A DNA stretch of 64,000 nt from Actinomyces wuliandei (GCF_004010955.1 NZ_CP025227.1:1922001-1986000), one strand, 5' to 3'. Positions 1-9,344 are shown, counted from the stretch's first letter. Made by a program: numbers and translations. The notes: a model not told the origin generated them from the sequence alone.

Positions 1-1073
1 GTGGTCGTGCTGGTCGTCAGGGTGCGGCGGGCGGCTCCGGCGTCATCCTGCGGGGGGCGACCCCGCCCCGAGCGCCAGCCGGGCAGGAAGGCGGAGACGG
101 GGAGCCTGGTCCCCCGGCTGCGGCGAGGCGGCTCCGTGGAGGCTCCTAGGTCCGCGCCCAGGACCCTGACGAACACGAAGGCGATGATGAACACGTACAG
201 GAACAGGATCACGGCGTAGGCGGCGGCGCTTCCGTAGCGCAGGTTGGACGCCTCGTCCTGGACCAGCATGGACAGGGTCTCCACGCTTGACCTCCTGGGG
301 CCGACAAGGATGTAGGGCAGGTCGAACATGCGCAGCGCGTCCAGGGTGCGGAAGAGCACGGCGACCACCAGGGCGGGCTTGACCAGCGGCAGGGTGATGG
401 CGGTGAACCGCCGCCACGCGCTGGCGCCGTCAATCTTGGCCGCCTCGTAGACCTCGTCGGGGATCACCTGGAGGCCGGCCAGGGTGAGCAGGCCGATGTA
501 GGGGGCCGTCTTCCACACGTCGGCGATGATGATGGCCCACTTGGCGCTCCAGTCCCCCGAGGCCCACATGATGTGCTGCCCCAGGATGGCGTTGGCCACG
601 CCCTCCTGGTTGAAGATCCACCCCCACAGGATGGCCGAGACGGCGGTGGGGATCGCCCAGGGGATGAGGATGGAGGCACGCACGATGCCCCGCCCTCTCA
701 TCGCCCTGTGCATGATGAGCGCCATGGCCACGCCCAGGATGGTCTCCAGGACGACGGTGACCACACCGAAGAGCGTGGTGTTGTACAGGGCCGGCCAGAA
801 CCGCTCGCCTCCTGAGGTGAAGACGGAGGTGTAGTTGTCCAGGCCCACGAAGGGCTCGGTGTCGGAGACGAAGCCGGTCTCCGGGTCCAGGCCTGCCCGG
901 CCGCGGAAGGACTGCTGGATGGACTGGAAGACGGGAAAGATGATGACGACGGAGAGGACCAGGATGGTCGGGGTGATGAGGATGGCGGCCAGGCGCGACT
1001 GTGCCCTGGCGTTCTTGGAGCGCGACCTGCGAGCCCGTGGCCGGGCGGGCGCGTCGGTAACTGTGGCTGTCAT
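1..1073 (-). CDS. Sugar ABC transporter permease, MalF/UgpA type (C-terminus beyond window)
   Basis: Membrane-spanning half of a carbohydrate importer; it should form a channel with a second permease and pair with the binding lipoprotein encoded just upstream. The frame opens at an ATG at 1073 with AAGGA seven bases before it and stays open through the window edge (357 codons seen), so the end is missing. Hydrophobic segments lie near residues 28-48, 100-120, 132-152, 178-200, 230-250 and 285-305. The EAA loop that docks on the ATPase is clear (EAAKIDGASAWRRF, from about 210). The family usually ends near residue 300; here an Arg/Gly-rich tail of at least 50 residues continues, which is unusual. 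No ATPase gene is visible; many such importers share an MsiK-like ATPase encoded elsewhere (family knowledge). Confidence 0.9.
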   Translation of the reverse strand, partial: MTATVTDAPARPRARRSRSKNARAQSRLAAILITPTILVLSVVIIFPVFQSIQQSFRGRAGLDPETGFVSDTEPFVGLDNYTSVFTSGGERFWPALYNTTLFGVVTVVLETILGVAMALIMHRAMRGRGIVRASILIPWAIPTAVSAILWGWIFNQEGVANAILGQHIMWASGDWSAKWAIIIADVWKTAPYIGLLTLAGLQVIPDEVYEAAKIDGASAWRRFTAITLPLVKPALVVAVLFRTLDALRMFDLPYILVGPRRSSVETLSMLVQDEASNLRYGSAAAYAVILFLYVFIIAFVFVRVLGADLGASTEPPRRSRGTRLPVSAFLPGWRSGRGRPPQDDAGAARRTLTTSTT

Positions 1074-1181
1074 GAGTGTCCTTGCTGCCTACGTTGCTGC
1101 CTATGAGGCTGTTGACGTAACCGCCTGTGCGGCTGCCCGCGTGCTGCCGGTGAGACGACTGAGACGAGAAAAGACCGGGCT

Positions 1182-1221
1182 GCCTGCGCTGCCCGGGCCG
1201 GGCGGCCCAGGCAGCGCAGGC
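1182..1221 (-). terminator. Attenuator-like hairpin between binding-protein and permease genes
   Basis: A 12-bp perfect stem (1182-1193 with 1210-1221) with an inner GC stem. Read leftward it is followed by TCTTTTCT, which gives an intrinsic-terminator look. It sits just after the binding-protein stop codon, where partial termination would lower permease expression relative to the lipoprotein, as in malEFG operons. Confidence 0.6.
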
Positions 1222-1225
1222 CAAC

Positions 1226-2527
1226 TCAGGCCAGGTCCTTGAGCCGGGACTCCAGGGCGGACACGGCGTCCTCAGCGGACCCGCCCTTCTGGAGCTCGGG
1301 GTAGACCGCGTCCTGGATCGCGGCGGTGACGTCGCCGTAGGCCACCGCCTGCGGCCTGCCCCTGGCGGCGTCCAGGGAGTCCTTGAGGATCGGCAGGTAG
1401 GGGAACTTCTCCAGCATCTCCTTGTCCTCGTAGAGGGAGCCGAGGATGGGTGCCAGGGTCTGGGTGTCCAGGGCGTAGCGCTCGGACTCCTCGGAGGTGA
1501 ACCACTTGATGAACTTCAGGGCGGTCGCCTTGTTCTGGCAGTTGGTGGTGATGGCGCAGTTGTGCCCGCCCAGGGTGGGCACAAAGGCGTTGCCGCCGAT
1601 GGTGGGCAGCGCGGCGACGTCGAACTTGTCGGTGCCGAGGTTCTCCAGGTTGTTGGCGTACTGGTAGGGCCACTGCCGGTAGAAGAGAAGGGAGTCGCTC
1701 TCGAAGGCGTTGCGCCCGTCCTCCTCCATCCACTCCAGGGCCTTGGTGGGGATGTAGTCGCTGGTGAAGGCGTCGATAGCCGCCTTGACCCCGGCAACAG
1801 TCTCCGGGGTGTTGATGACAAGGTTGCCCTCGTCGTCGTAGAAGGCGCCGCCCGCCGTGTGGATGAACTCGGAGATGTTACAGGTCAGGCCCTCGTACTT
1901 GGCCCACTGCCCGCCAAAGCCCCCGATGTCCTCGTGCCCTGGCAGCGCGCGCACGGCGTCGACCGCAGCGGTGACCTCTTCCCAGGTGGTGGGCACCTCC
2001 ACCCCAGCCTCCTCCAGGAGGTCCTTGCGGTAGAACATGACCGGCGCGTCGGTGGCAAAGGGCATGGCGTAGAACTTGTCCATGTAGACGCCGGTGTCCC
2101 ACACGGGCTGGATGATGTCGTCGTTCTTGAGCTCGTCTGCGGGCAGCTCCACGATCCACTGGTTGGCGGCGAACTCAGAGACCCACACGTTGTCCACGGA
2201 GATGACGTCATAGGCCTCAGAGCTGGTCTGGGCGTTCTGGACCATGGACTGGCGCTGCTGGTCGGCCTCTGCGGACAGCTCGATGAGGGTGACCTTCTCA
2301 TCGGGGTAGAGCTCGTTCCACTCGTCGATACGCTTCTGGACCATCCCGCCGGAGTTGTCCTTGCCCTGGACCCACGTGATCGGCCCGGTGCCCTCGAAGG
2401 CGACCTCACCCCCGGAGGACCCCGAGCCACCAGAGCCACCAGAGCCGCTGGAGCAGGCAGCCGCAGCAGCAAGGGCGGCAGCCAGCGCGGAGCCCTGCAT
2501 GAAACGGCGACGGGGCAGAGTGACCAT
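1226..2527 (-). CDS. Sugar ABC transporter substrate-binding lipoprotein
   Basis: Family 1 extracellular solute-binding protein (433 aa) that should capture a sugar or oligosaccharide outside the membrane and deliver it to the permease. The start is the ATG at 2527, seven bases behind AAGGAGG; an upstream TTG extension adds a meaningless stretch and was dropped. The N-terminus carries RRRFM followed by an Ala-rich hydrophobic stretch ending in a lipobox Cys at residue 25, then a Ser/Gly linker. The double Arg before the hydrophobic core also permits Tat export. The rest has the usual two-lobe pattern (ITWVQGKDNSGG near the start, EESERYALDTQT near 360). First gene of the transporter operon. 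The substrate cannot be told from sequence. Confidence 0.92.
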   Translation of the reverse strand: MVTLPRRRFMQGSALAAALAAAAACSSGSGGSGGSGSSGGEVAFEGTGPITWVQGKDNSGGMVQKRIDEWNELYPDEKVTLIELSAEADQQRQSMVQNAQTSSEAYDVISVDNVWVSEFAANQWIVELPADELKNDDIIQPVWDTGVYMDKFYAMPFATDAPVMFYRKDLLEEAGVEVPTTWEEVTAAVDAVRALPGHEDIGGFGGQWAKYEGLTCNISEFIHTAGGAFYDDEGNLVINTPETVAGVKAAIDAFTSDYIPTKALEWMEEDGRNAFESDSLLFYRQWPYQYANNLENLGTDKFDVAALPTIGGNAFVPTLGGHNCAITTNCQNKATALKFIKWFTSEESERYALDTQTLAPILGSLYEDKEMLEKFPYLPILKDSLDAARGRPQAVAYGDVTAAIQDAVYPELQKGGSAEDAVSALESRLKDLA

Positions 2528-2582
2528 GTTTCCTCCTTGAAACGAGCAACACGCAGGGTCGGCGACTGTGCAGACCCACTCG

Positions 2583-2611
2583 ATATCGACGCGCGTCGAC
2601 ACCGAGTGCAA
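2583..2611 (-). promoter_or_regulatory. Candidate promoter with palindromic operator for the sugar transporter
   Basis: A perfect 14-bp palindrome TCGACGCGCGTCGA lies at 2586-2599, 59-72 bp before the lipoprotein start. A -35-like TTGCAC (2606-2611, minus strand) stands just upstream, so a bound repressor would cover the core promoter. The symmetric CG-centred form fits a LacI-family site. The -10 element is weak, and no regulator gene is in the window. Confidence 0.4.
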
Positions 2612-2785
2612 GGGTACACAGTCACTCCCGTCCGGGCAACTTCACCGCGCCCCCGTCGTCAGCTCCTCCCCTGCGTCCGGCCTCGTGCGCCTCGCCAGGC
2701 CCCAAGGACCTGCGACTGTGAATTTCTCCATAAGGACGCTGTGGTTCTCTCACCCCAGGCCGCCTCGGCAGGAGTCTGTTCTTGC

Positions 2786-2791
2786 CACAAT
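2786..2791 (+). promoter_or_regulatory. -10 box CACAAT, leaderless start of first acyl-CoA synthetase
   Basis: CACAAT ends six bases before the GTG at 2798, which places the predicted transcription start at the start codon. No Shine-Dalgarno is present. Confidence 0.45.
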
Positions 2792-2797
2792 ACCCGA

Positions 2798-4690
2798 GTG
2801 ACTACTCGCCCTGTCCCCAGCCTGGAGGCCGCACGGCCGCAGAGCTACCCGCACTCCCTAACTGACGGCGTCAGCGCCACCGCCGTGCCCTTCGAGCCTG
2901 AGGCGCACTGGTCGGTTCCCTGGCTGCTGGCCCAGCGCGTCTCCCGCAGCGGCGACCGTCCCCTGGTGGCACGCAGGTCCTCCCTGGGCGGCGCCTGGCA
3001 CAACGTGTCCGCCAGGGCCTTCAGCGACGAGGTCACCCAGGTGGCCGCAGGCCTCATCAGCATGGGTCTGGAGCCGGGCCAGCGCGTGGGCATCATGGCC
3101 CACACCTCCTACAGCTGGTTCCTGCTGGACATGGCCATCGCCCGGGCAGGCCTGGTCTCGGTGCCCATCTACGAGACCAGCTCGGCCGAGCAGGTCCGCT
3201 GGATCGTCTCCGACGCGCAGGTACGCCTGGTCGTCACCGAGACGGTCACGCTGTCGGACCTGGTGCGCGAGGCCTCCCGCGAGGTAGGCCACGAGGTCCG
3301 GGTCATGGCCCTGGACGCCGACGCCGTCGCCGACCTCGTCGAGGCGGGCAGGAGCACCAGCCTGGCCCAGGTGGACGAGCGCTCCGAGGCGCTGCGCAGC
3401 GACGACCTCTACTCCATCATCTACACCTCTGGCACGACCGGCCGCCCCAAGGGGGTCGAGCTGACCCACCGCAACGCGGCCGGCATCCCCCACCACGGGG
3501 TGCGCTACCTGCCTGACGTCCTGCGGGGCAGCGACGTGCGCCTGCTGCTGTTCCTGCCCCTAGCCCACGTCTACGCCCGCTGCCTGCAGCTGCTCTCCCT
3601 GGCGGGCGACGGCGTGCTGGGGCACACCCCCGACGTCAGCACGCTCCTGGCAGACATGCAGTCCTTCGCGCCGTCCTACGTGCTGGCTGTCCCGCGCGTG
3701 CTGGAGAAGATCTACAACGCCGCCGACGCAGCGGCGGGCAGCGGCGCGCGGCTCAGGCTGTTCCGCTGGGCCTCCCGGGTGGCTATCGCCTACTCCCGCT
3801 CCCTGGACACCCCAGAGGGCCCCTCCCGAGCCCTGCGCAGCTCGCGGGTGGTGGCGGACAGGCTGGTCTACCGTCGGATCCGCGCCCTGCTGGGCCCCAG
3901 CGCCAAGTTCGTCATCTCCGGAGGCGGTCCCCTGGGCGAGAGGCTGGGCCACTTCTACCGCGGCATCGGCCTGGTCATCCTGGAGGGCTACGGCCTGACC
4001 GAGACCATCGGCCCGGTCAGCGTCAACGGCACCTGGCTCAACAAGATCGGCACCGTGGGACCGCCGGTGTGCGGCAACCAGATCCGGGTCAGCCCGGAGG
4101 GCGAGATCGAGACCCGGGGGCTGGGCGTGTTCTCCGCCTACCACAACGACCCTGAGGCGACAGCGGCAGCCTTCACCCCTGACGGCTGGTTCCGCACCGG
4201 CGACCTGGGCACGGTCGACGAGGACGGCCACGTCCGCCTGACCGGCCGCAAGAAGGAGATCATCGTCACCGCAGGAGGCAAGAACGTCGCCCCCAGCCTC
4301 CTGGAGGACCGCCTGCGCGGCCACCCCCTGGTCAGCCAGGTCGTCGTCGTGGGCGACGGCGAGCCCTTCGTCTCCGCCCTCATCACGCTGGACGCCGAGA
4401 TGCTGCCGCAGTGGCTGCACAACCACGGCCTGCGCCGGATGGGCGTGACCGAGGCAGCCTCCCACCCCCGGGTCCTGGCTGCGCTGGACCGCGCCGTGGC
4501 CCGCACCAACGAGGTGGTCTCACGCGCGGAGTCCATCCGCACCTACCGGGTGCTGACCACGGACTTCACCGAGGCCAACGGCCTGCTCACGCCCTCACTC
4601 AAGGTCAGGCGCGCGGAGGTGCTCCGGGCACACGGTGACGTCGTGGCACAGATCTATGCCTCCTCCGGGAAGGGGCCTACCGAGGGCTGA
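2798..4690 (+). CDS. AMP-binding long-chain acyl-CoA synthetase, copy 1
   Basis: Should activate a fatty acid with ATP and CoA to acyl-CoA (FadD15/FAA1-like group). 630 aa from the GTG at 2798. The open frame runs much further upstream, but that part is antisense to the binding-protein gene and was rejected. The P-loop-like YTSGTTGRPKG lies near residue 208, the adenylate motif GYGLTET near 396, and the hinge with GRKKEIIVTAGGKN near 482; this last segment is typical of FAA1-type ligases. No signal peptide or membrane span, so cytoplasmic. The stop is 23 bp before a paralogue of similar length, so the pair may be partly co-transcribed. Substrate chain length is not inferable. Confidence 0.92.
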   Translation: MTTRPVPSLEAARPQSYPHSLTDGVSATAVPFEPEAHWSVPWLLAQRVSRSGDRPLVARRSSLGGAWHNVSARAFSDEVTQVAAGLISMGLEPGQRVGIMAHTSYSWFLLDMAIARAGLVSVPIYETSSAEQVRWIVSDAQVRLVVTETVTLSDLVREASREVGHEVRVMALDADAVADLVEAGRSTSLAQVDERSEALRSDDLYSIIYTSGTTGRPKGVELTHRNAAGIPHHGVRYLPDVLRGSDVRLLLFLPLAHVYARCLQLLSLAGDGVLGHTPDVSTLLADMQSFAPSYVLAVPRVLEKIYNAADAAAGSGARLRLFRWASRVAIAYSRSLDTPEGPSRALRSSRVVADRLVYRRIRALLGPSAKFVISGGGPLGERLGHFYRGIGLVILEGYGLTETIGPVSVNGTWLNKIGTVGPPVCGNQIRVSPEGEIETRGLGVFSAYHNDPEATAAAFTPDGWFRTGDLGTVDEDGHVRLTGRKKEIIVTAGGKNVAPSLLEDRLRGHPLVSQVVVVGDGEPFVSALITLDAEMLPQWLHNHGLRRMGVTEAASHPRVLAALDRAVARTNEVVSRAESIRTYRVLTTDFTEANGLLTPSLKVRRAEVLRAHGDVVAQIYASSGKGPTEG

Positions 4691-4700
4691 GCGGGGCATG

Positions 4701-4706
4701 CATACT
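4701..4706 (+). promoter_or_regulatory. -10 box CATACT, leaderless start of second acyl-CoA synthetase
   Basis: CATACT is followed by seven bases and then the ATG at 4714, and no Shine-Dalgarno is present. The second copy therefore probably has its own promoter inside the 23-bp gap. Confidence 0.45.
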
Positions 4707-4713
4707 TGCCGCC

Positions 4714-6588
4714 ATGACCCATGACGACACCACGCCCACGGAGGGTGGCCACTCCCCAGGCGGTCCCGTGCGCGAGCTCAGCACCGAGCCCCTGGTACCC
4801 GCCCACCCCGGGATGACCTGCCCCTGGGCCCTGGCCGAGCGGGTCAGCCGAAGCCCCGAGGGGGCGCTGGTCTCCCGCAAGACCGCCCTCGGGCGCGGCT
4901 GGCAAGACATGAGCGCCGCAGCCTTCCGCACCCATGTGAGGGAGGTGGCTGCAGGACTGGTCGCCACAGGCCTCCAGCCCGGCGACGCCGTGGGCATCAT
5001 GGCGCGCACCTCCTACGAGTGGACCCTCATGGACTTCGCGGCCTGGGAGGCCGGGCTGGTTGTCGTCCCGGTCTACGAGACCGCCTCGGCCGAGCAGGTC
5101 CAGTGGATCCTGACCGACTCCGACGTCCGCCTGCTCCTGGTCGAGGACCGGGCCATGGAGGCGATGGTCAGCTCGATCAGGGCCTCACACCCCCACCTGG
5201 CGCGCCTGACGGTCCTGTGCGCCGAGCGTGAGGCCCTCCCCTCCCTGGTAGCCGCAGGGCGGAGCGTGGAGGCCGCCGAGCTCGACCGGCGCAGCGCGGC
5301 CCTGACCTCCGACACGCTGGCGACTGTCGTCTACACCTCCGGCACCACGGGGAGACCCAGGGGTGCCGAGCTCACCCACGGCAACCTCGTCCACCTGTGC
5401 GTCAACGCCTGCGCCCACGTCCCGGAGGTCCTGGGTGGCCCCGACGTGCGGATCCTGCTCTTCCTTCCGCTGGCCCACGTCCTGGGGCGCTTCCTGGAGA
5501 TCGCGGTGGTGTGCTCCGAGGCTGGTGTCCTGGGGCACGCGCCCGACGTGAGGAGCCTGGTCCCCGACCTGGAATCCTTCCGGCCCACTGCGGTCCTGGC
5601 GGTCCCCCGGGTGTTTGAGAAGATCTACAACGCTGCGGACGCCCGGGCGGCCGGCACCAGGCAGAAGGTCTTCCGCCTGGCTGCCAAGACCGCGATCGCC
5701 TACTCACGCGCCCTGGACACCGCCGGGGGACCCTCGCGGGCGCTGCGCGCCCAGCACGCAGCCTTCAACCGTCTCGTCTTCACCCGCCTGCGCTCGGTGC
5801 TGGGCGGCCGGGTCCGCTACGTGGTCTCCGGCGGGGGTCCCCTGGGCGAGAGGCTGGGCCACTTCTACCGGGGTGTGGGCGTGACCGTGCTGGAGGGCTA
5901 CGGCCTGACCGAGACCATGGGCCCCTGCACAGTCAACCTGCCGGGTACCACCCGCATCGGCACGGTGGGGATCCCGCTTCCCGGCTGCTCGGTGCGCCTG
6001 GCCGACGACGCAGAGGTCCTGGTCAGAGGGATCGGCACGTTTCGCGGCTACCACGACGACCCTCAGGCGACCTCGCAGGCCCTCGCCCAGGACGGGTGGC
6101 TGGCCACCGGTGACCTCGGCTCCATTGAGGAAGGGGGCTTCCTGAGGATCACCGGCCGCAAGAAGGAGATCATCGTCACCGCAGGAGGCAAGAACATCGC
6201 CCCCAGTCTCCTGGAGGACCGCCTGCGCGGCCACCCCCTGGTCAGCCAGGTCCTGGTCGTGGGCGACAACCGCCCCTGCATCGGTGCGCTCATCTGCCTG
6301 GACGCGGAGATGCTGCCACAGTGGCTGCGCTCCCACGGCCTGGAGGAGATGGACGTGGCGCAGGCCGCCCGGGACATCAGAGTCCGCTCCGCCCTGGAGA
6401 GGGCCGTGGCCCGGGCCAACCAGGCGGTGTCGCGGGCGGAGTCCATCCGCACCTTCGCTGTCCTTCCCACGGACTTCACGGTGGCCAACGGACTGCTCAC
6501 GCCCTCGCTCAAGGTGCGCCGGGAGGAGGCCCACCGGCGGTTTGCCTCAGAGATCGACGAGCTCTACACCCGGCCCCTGTCTGCATAG
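4714..6588 (+). CDS. AMP-binding long-chain acyl-CoA synthetase, copy 2
   Basis: Tandem paralogue of the preceding gene (624 aa), with the same adenylate-forming fold: YTSGTTGRPRG, GYGLTET and the GRKKEIIVTAGGKN hinge. Overall the two proteins are clearly similar but diverged (different N-termini and variable loops), while the hinge segment is nearly identical even at DNA level (see findings). Retention of both copies suggests different acyl substrates or conditions. The gene ends 66 bp before the convergent chorismate mutase gene. Confidence 0.92.
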   Translation: MTHDDTTPTEGGHSPGGPVRELSTEPLVPAHPGMTCPWALAERVSRSPEGALVSRKTALGRGWQDMSAAAFRTHVREVAAGLVATGLQPGDAVGIMARTSYEWTLMDFAAWEAGLVVVPVYETASAEQVQWILTDSDVRLLLVEDRAMEAMVSSIRASHPHLARLTVLCAEREALPSLVAAGRSVEAAELDRRSAALTSDTLATVVYTSGTTGRPRGAELTHGNLVHLCVNACAHVPEVLGGPDVRILLFLPLAHVLGRFLEIAVVCSEAGVLGHAPDVRSLVPDLESFRPTAVLAVPRVFEKIYNAADARAAGTRQKVFRLAAKTAIAYSRALDTAGGPSRALRAQHAAFNRLVFTRLRSVLGGRVRYVVSGGGPLGERLGHFYRGVGVTVLEGYGLTETMGPCTVNLPGTTRIGTVGIPLPGCSVRLADDAEVLVRGIGTFRGYHDDPQATSQALAQDGWLATGDLGSIEEGGFLRITGRKKEIIVTAGGKNIAPSLLEDRLRGHPLVSQVLVVGDNRPCIGALICLDAEMLPQWLRSHGLEEMDVAQAARDIRVRSALERAVARANQAVSRAESIRTFAVLPTDFTVANGLLTPSLKVRREEAHRRFASEIDELYTRPLSA

Positions 6589-6654
6589 TCCGCATGACCT
6601 CCCAGCCTCCGCACGAGCCGACGCCCGCCCCTGACAGGCCACCGGGTCACCTCC

Positions 6655-7059
6655 TCAGGATGCCCCCCAGGCTCCTCCCCCGGCCCGGATCTCCTGGTGG
6701 TGCTGGATCACCTCGGCGAGGATGAAGGCGTAGAACTTCTCGGCGAAGGCCGGGTCCAGGCCGGAGTCGGCAGCCAGGGACCTCAGCCGCTCCAGCTGCC
6801 GGGCCTCCCTGGCGGTGTCGGCAGGCGGAAGGTCCAGCTCCGCCTTGAGCCGCCCCACCTGCTGGGTGCAGCGGAAGCGCTCGGCCAGCAGGTGCACCAG
6901 GGCGGCGTCCAGGTTGTCGATCGTCGTCCGGTAGCGGGCCAGCTCGGGAGGCACCTCCCTGATCGTGGTGGCCTGGCTGCCATCCACGTCCGGCAGGACG
7001 TCCCAGCCGTGAGCCTGCCTGTCCTGTGCCTGGCTGCCATTGTCCTGGTTAGCGTTCAT
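6655..7059 (-). CDS. Chorismate mutase, AroQ type
   Basis: Converts chorismate to prephenate for phenylalanine and tyrosine synthesis; 134 aa, all-alpha AroQ fold. The mutase domain starts near residue 38: [20 protein letters not shown], then [15 protein letters not shown] carrying the family Arg and Lys residues, and helix 3 with [17 protein letters not shown]. The first 35 residues are a low-complexity Gln/Asp tail. The ATG at 7059 overlaps the clpX stop by 4 bp (ATGA), so translation is coupled to clpX. No secretion signal, so a cytoplasmic enzyme of the free-standing actinobacterial kind. Confidence 0.85.
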   Translation of the reverse strand: MNANQDNGSQAQDRQAHGWDVLPDVDGSQATTIREVPPELARYRTTIDNLDAALVHLLAERFRCTQQVGRLKAELDLPPADTAREARQLERLRSLAADSGLDPAFAEKFYAFILAEVIQHHQEIRAGGGAWGAS

Positions 7060-8354
7060 GCGCTGCGGGTCCTCTCCCCTGCCTTTGACGTCGAGCTCAG
7101 TGTGCCCGTGCCGACCTCGTACCTGGGCCTGCCGCCTCCCGCCACGGCGTCGGCGTCAACGACCACGCGGCCCACCTCCGGCATGGAGGGAACCTCGAAC
7201 ATGGCCTGGCCCAGGACCTCCTCCACGATGGAGGTCAGCCCCCGGGCGCCGGTCTGGCGCTTCAGGGCCAGGGTGGCCACGGCCTCCACGGCCTCGCGGG
7301 TCAGCTCCAGCTCCACGCCGTCGAGGCTGAACAGGTACTTGTACTGCGCCACCAGCGCGTTCTTGGGCTCGGTCATGACCCGCACCAGCTCGGGGACACC
7401 AAGGTTCTGGACCGTGGCGATCACGGGGAGGCGGCCGATGAACTCCGGGATGAGGCCGAAGGTGTGGAGGTCCTCGGGGCGCACGGGAGAGGTGAGGACG
7501 TCCTCCCGGCCCACGGCGGACAGCTGGGCGCCGAAGCCCACCACCTGCGCCCCGGACTCCTTGCGCTGGCGCTGCCGCACGATGTCCTCAATGCCGGCGA
7601 AGGCACCAGCCGCGATAAACAGGATATTGGTGGTGTCGATCTCCAGGAACTCCTGGTGGGGGTGCTTACGCCCCCCGCCGGGGGGCACCGAGGCGGTCGT
7701 CCCCTCAATGATCTTGAGCAGCGCCTGCTGGACACCCTCACCAGAGACGTCACGAGTGATGGAGGGGTTCTCCGCCTTCCGGCCGATCTTGTCGATCTCG
7801 TCGATGTAGATAATGCCCTTCTCGGCCCGCTTGACGTCGCCGTCAGCAGCCTGGATAAGCTTGAGCAGGATGTTCTCCACGTCCTCGCCCACGTACCCGG
7901 CCTCCGTCAGAGCGGTGGCGTCCACGATAGCGAAGGGGACGTCCAGCAGTCGGGCCAGGGTCCTGGCCAGGTGCGTCTTTCCGGTCCCGGTGGGACCCAG
8001 CAGGAGGATGTTGGACTTACCCAGCTCGAGGCCGTCACCCTCAGCCACGGCGCGCTCACGCACCTGAACCCGCTTGTAGTGGTTGTAGACGGCCACGCTC
8101 ATGGCGCGCTTGGCAGCCTCCTGGCCGATCACGTACTCGTTGAGGAAATCGAAGATCTCCTGCGGCTTGGGCAGCTCCAGCGGTACTCCCGCGCCGGAGT
8201 CGCCCAGCTCCTCGTCCACGATCTCGTTGCACAGCTCAATGCACTCGTCGCAGATGTAGACTCCGGGACCTGCGATGAGCTTCTTGACCTGCTTCTGGCT
8301 CTTCCCACAGAAGGAGCACTTGAGCAGGTCGACACTCTCAGCGTTTCGCGCCAC
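7056..8354 (-). CDS. clpX: ATP-dependent Clp protease ATP-binding subunit ClpX
   Basis: AAA+ unfoldase (432 aa) that feeds tagged proteins into ClpP. The N-terminal zinc-binding domain shows CSFCGK and CDECIELC (residues 13-42), Walker A is GPTGTGKT near 123, and Walker B is [11 protein letters not shown]. The start is a GTG at 8354 behind GGAGGAG. It lies downstream of clpP1-clpP2 on the same strand but across a 305-bp gap with a strong hairpin, so it may be transcribed separately. Full length for the family. Confidence 0.97.
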   Translation of the reverse strand: MARNAESVDLLKCSFCGKSQKQVKKLIAGPGVYICDECIELCNEIVDEELGDSGAGVPLELPKPQEIFDFLNEYVIGQEAAKRAMSVAVYNHYKRVQVRERAVAEGDGLELGKSNILLLGPTGTGKTHLARTLARLLDVPFAIVDATALTEAGYVGEDVENILLKLIQAADGDVKRAEKGIIYIDEIDKIGRKAENPSITRDVSGEGVQQALLKIIEGTTASVPPGGGRKHPHQEFLEIDTTNILFIAAGAFAGIEDIVRQRQRKESGAQVVGFGAQLSAVGREDVLTSPVRPEDLHTFGLIPEFIGRLPVIATVQNLGVPELVRVMTEPKNALVAQYKYLFSLDGVELELTREAVEAVATLALKRQTGARGLTSIVEEVLGQAMFEVPSMPEVGRVVVDADAVAGGGRPRYEVGTGTLSSTSKAGERTRSA

Positions 8355-8590
8355 CGGGGATCTCCTCCAAACTCAGTGCGACCAAATCCGCGCGGGGTGG
8401 GACACGCTGCCAGCCTACGGTGGTCCCGCTCGGGATGCTTCCGGAACTCGGCCGCGTGTCTGAGAAGCAATATGCCACGTTCCTCACCTTGTGGCTACCC
8501 ACAGCCCGGCCTGCCCACATGCTGGTCGCCACCGCCGGTGCCTCGCTGGCCTCCGTCCCGGTCGCGCCGGGGTTGCCAGGGCCAGGAACA

Positions 8591-8631
8591 GGGCGGGCCT
8601 GGGCGGGCGTCATCCCCCACCAGGCCCGCCC
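8591..8631 (-). terminator. Strong hairpin in the clpP2-clpX gap
   Basis: A 12-bp perfect GC stem (8591-8602 with 8620-8631) around a 17-nt loop, starting 28 bp after the clpP2 stop. There is no clear U tract. It could terminate or attenuate clpP transcription before clpX. The rest of the 305-bp gap shows no gene; AT-richer sequence at 8466-8480 may hold the clpX promoter. Confidence 0.5.
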
Positions 8632-8659
8632 CGCACGCCAGGGTCAGCCGGGCACAGGA

Positions 8660-9340
8660 TCAGGAGGAGTGCGGCGACGACGGCGCCTTGCGTGAGCTCA
8701 GCACCTGGTCGACAATGCCGTAGTCCTTGGCCGCCTCCGCAGTAAGGATGGTGTCGCGCTCCAGGTCCTTGTGGACCTCCTCACGGTCACGGCCGGTGTG
8801 GGCGGCCAGGGTGTCCTCCAGCCAGGTCCGCATACGGTCAATCTCGTTGGCGACGATCTCGATGTCACTGGCCTGGCCGTGCACCCCCTCCATGGCAGGC
8901 TGGTGGATCAGCACCCGGGCGTTGGGCAGGGCCAGCCTCTTGCCCGGGCTCCCCGCCGCCAGCAGCACTGCGGCAGCCGAGGCCGCCTGGCCCAGGCACA
9001 CCGTCTGCACCTGCGGCTTGATGTACTGCATGGTGTCGTAGATCGCCGTGAGCGCGGTGAAGGAGCCACCGGGGCTGTTGATGTACATGGTGATGAGGCC
9101 GTCAGGGTCCTGGGACTCCAGAACCAGCAGCTGGGCCATGATGTCGTCAGCACTGGCGTCGTCGACCTGGACGCCCATGAAGACGATCCGGTCCTCGAAG
9201 AGCTTGGCGTAAGGGTCCTGGCGCTTGAAGCCGTAGGCGGTGCGCTCCTCGAACTGAGGCAGGACGTAGCGGGACTGAGGCACGGCGCCCGCCTGGGCGA
9301 GCTGGCGCGCCGCGGCCTGGAAGTAGGGGCGGGTGGTCAT
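8660..9340 (-). CDS. clpP2: ATP-dependent Clp protease proteolytic subunit 2
   Basis: Serine protease ring subunit (226 aa). The catalytic triad reads Ser121 (GQAASAAAVLL), His146 (LIHQPAMEG) and Asp196 (LERDTIL). In actinobacteria two different ClpP rings form one mixed tetradecamer (known for Mycobacterium), and this is the longer second subunit. The ATG at 9340 follows the clpP1 stop by 4 bp, with GAGGA inside the end of clpP1. An upstream in-frame extension overlapping clpP1 was rejected. Confidence 0.95.
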   Translation of the reverse strand: MTTRPYFQAAARQLAQAGAVPQSRYVLPQFEERTAYGFKRQDPYAKLFEDRIVFMGVQVDDASADDIMAQLLVLESQDPDGLITMYINSPGGSFTALTAIYDTMQYIKPQVQTVCLGQAASAAAVLLAAGSPGKRLALPNARVLIHQPAMEGVHGQASDIEIVANEIDRMRTWLEDTLAAHTGRDREEVHKDLERDTILTAEAAKDYGIVDQVLSSRKAPSSPHSS

Positions 9341-9344
9341 TGGG

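Noticed and set aside
2604..2627. GAGTG-N14-CACTC as a possible CIRCE/HrcA element
   Set aside because: Arms are too short and the spacing is wrong (CIRCE has 9-bp arms and a 9-bp spacer).
1562..2797. Upstream 412-codon extension of the first acyl-CoA synthetase frame
   Set aside because: It lies antisense to the substrate-binding protein gene and its promoter; residues are not family-like. Real protein starts at the GTG at 2798.
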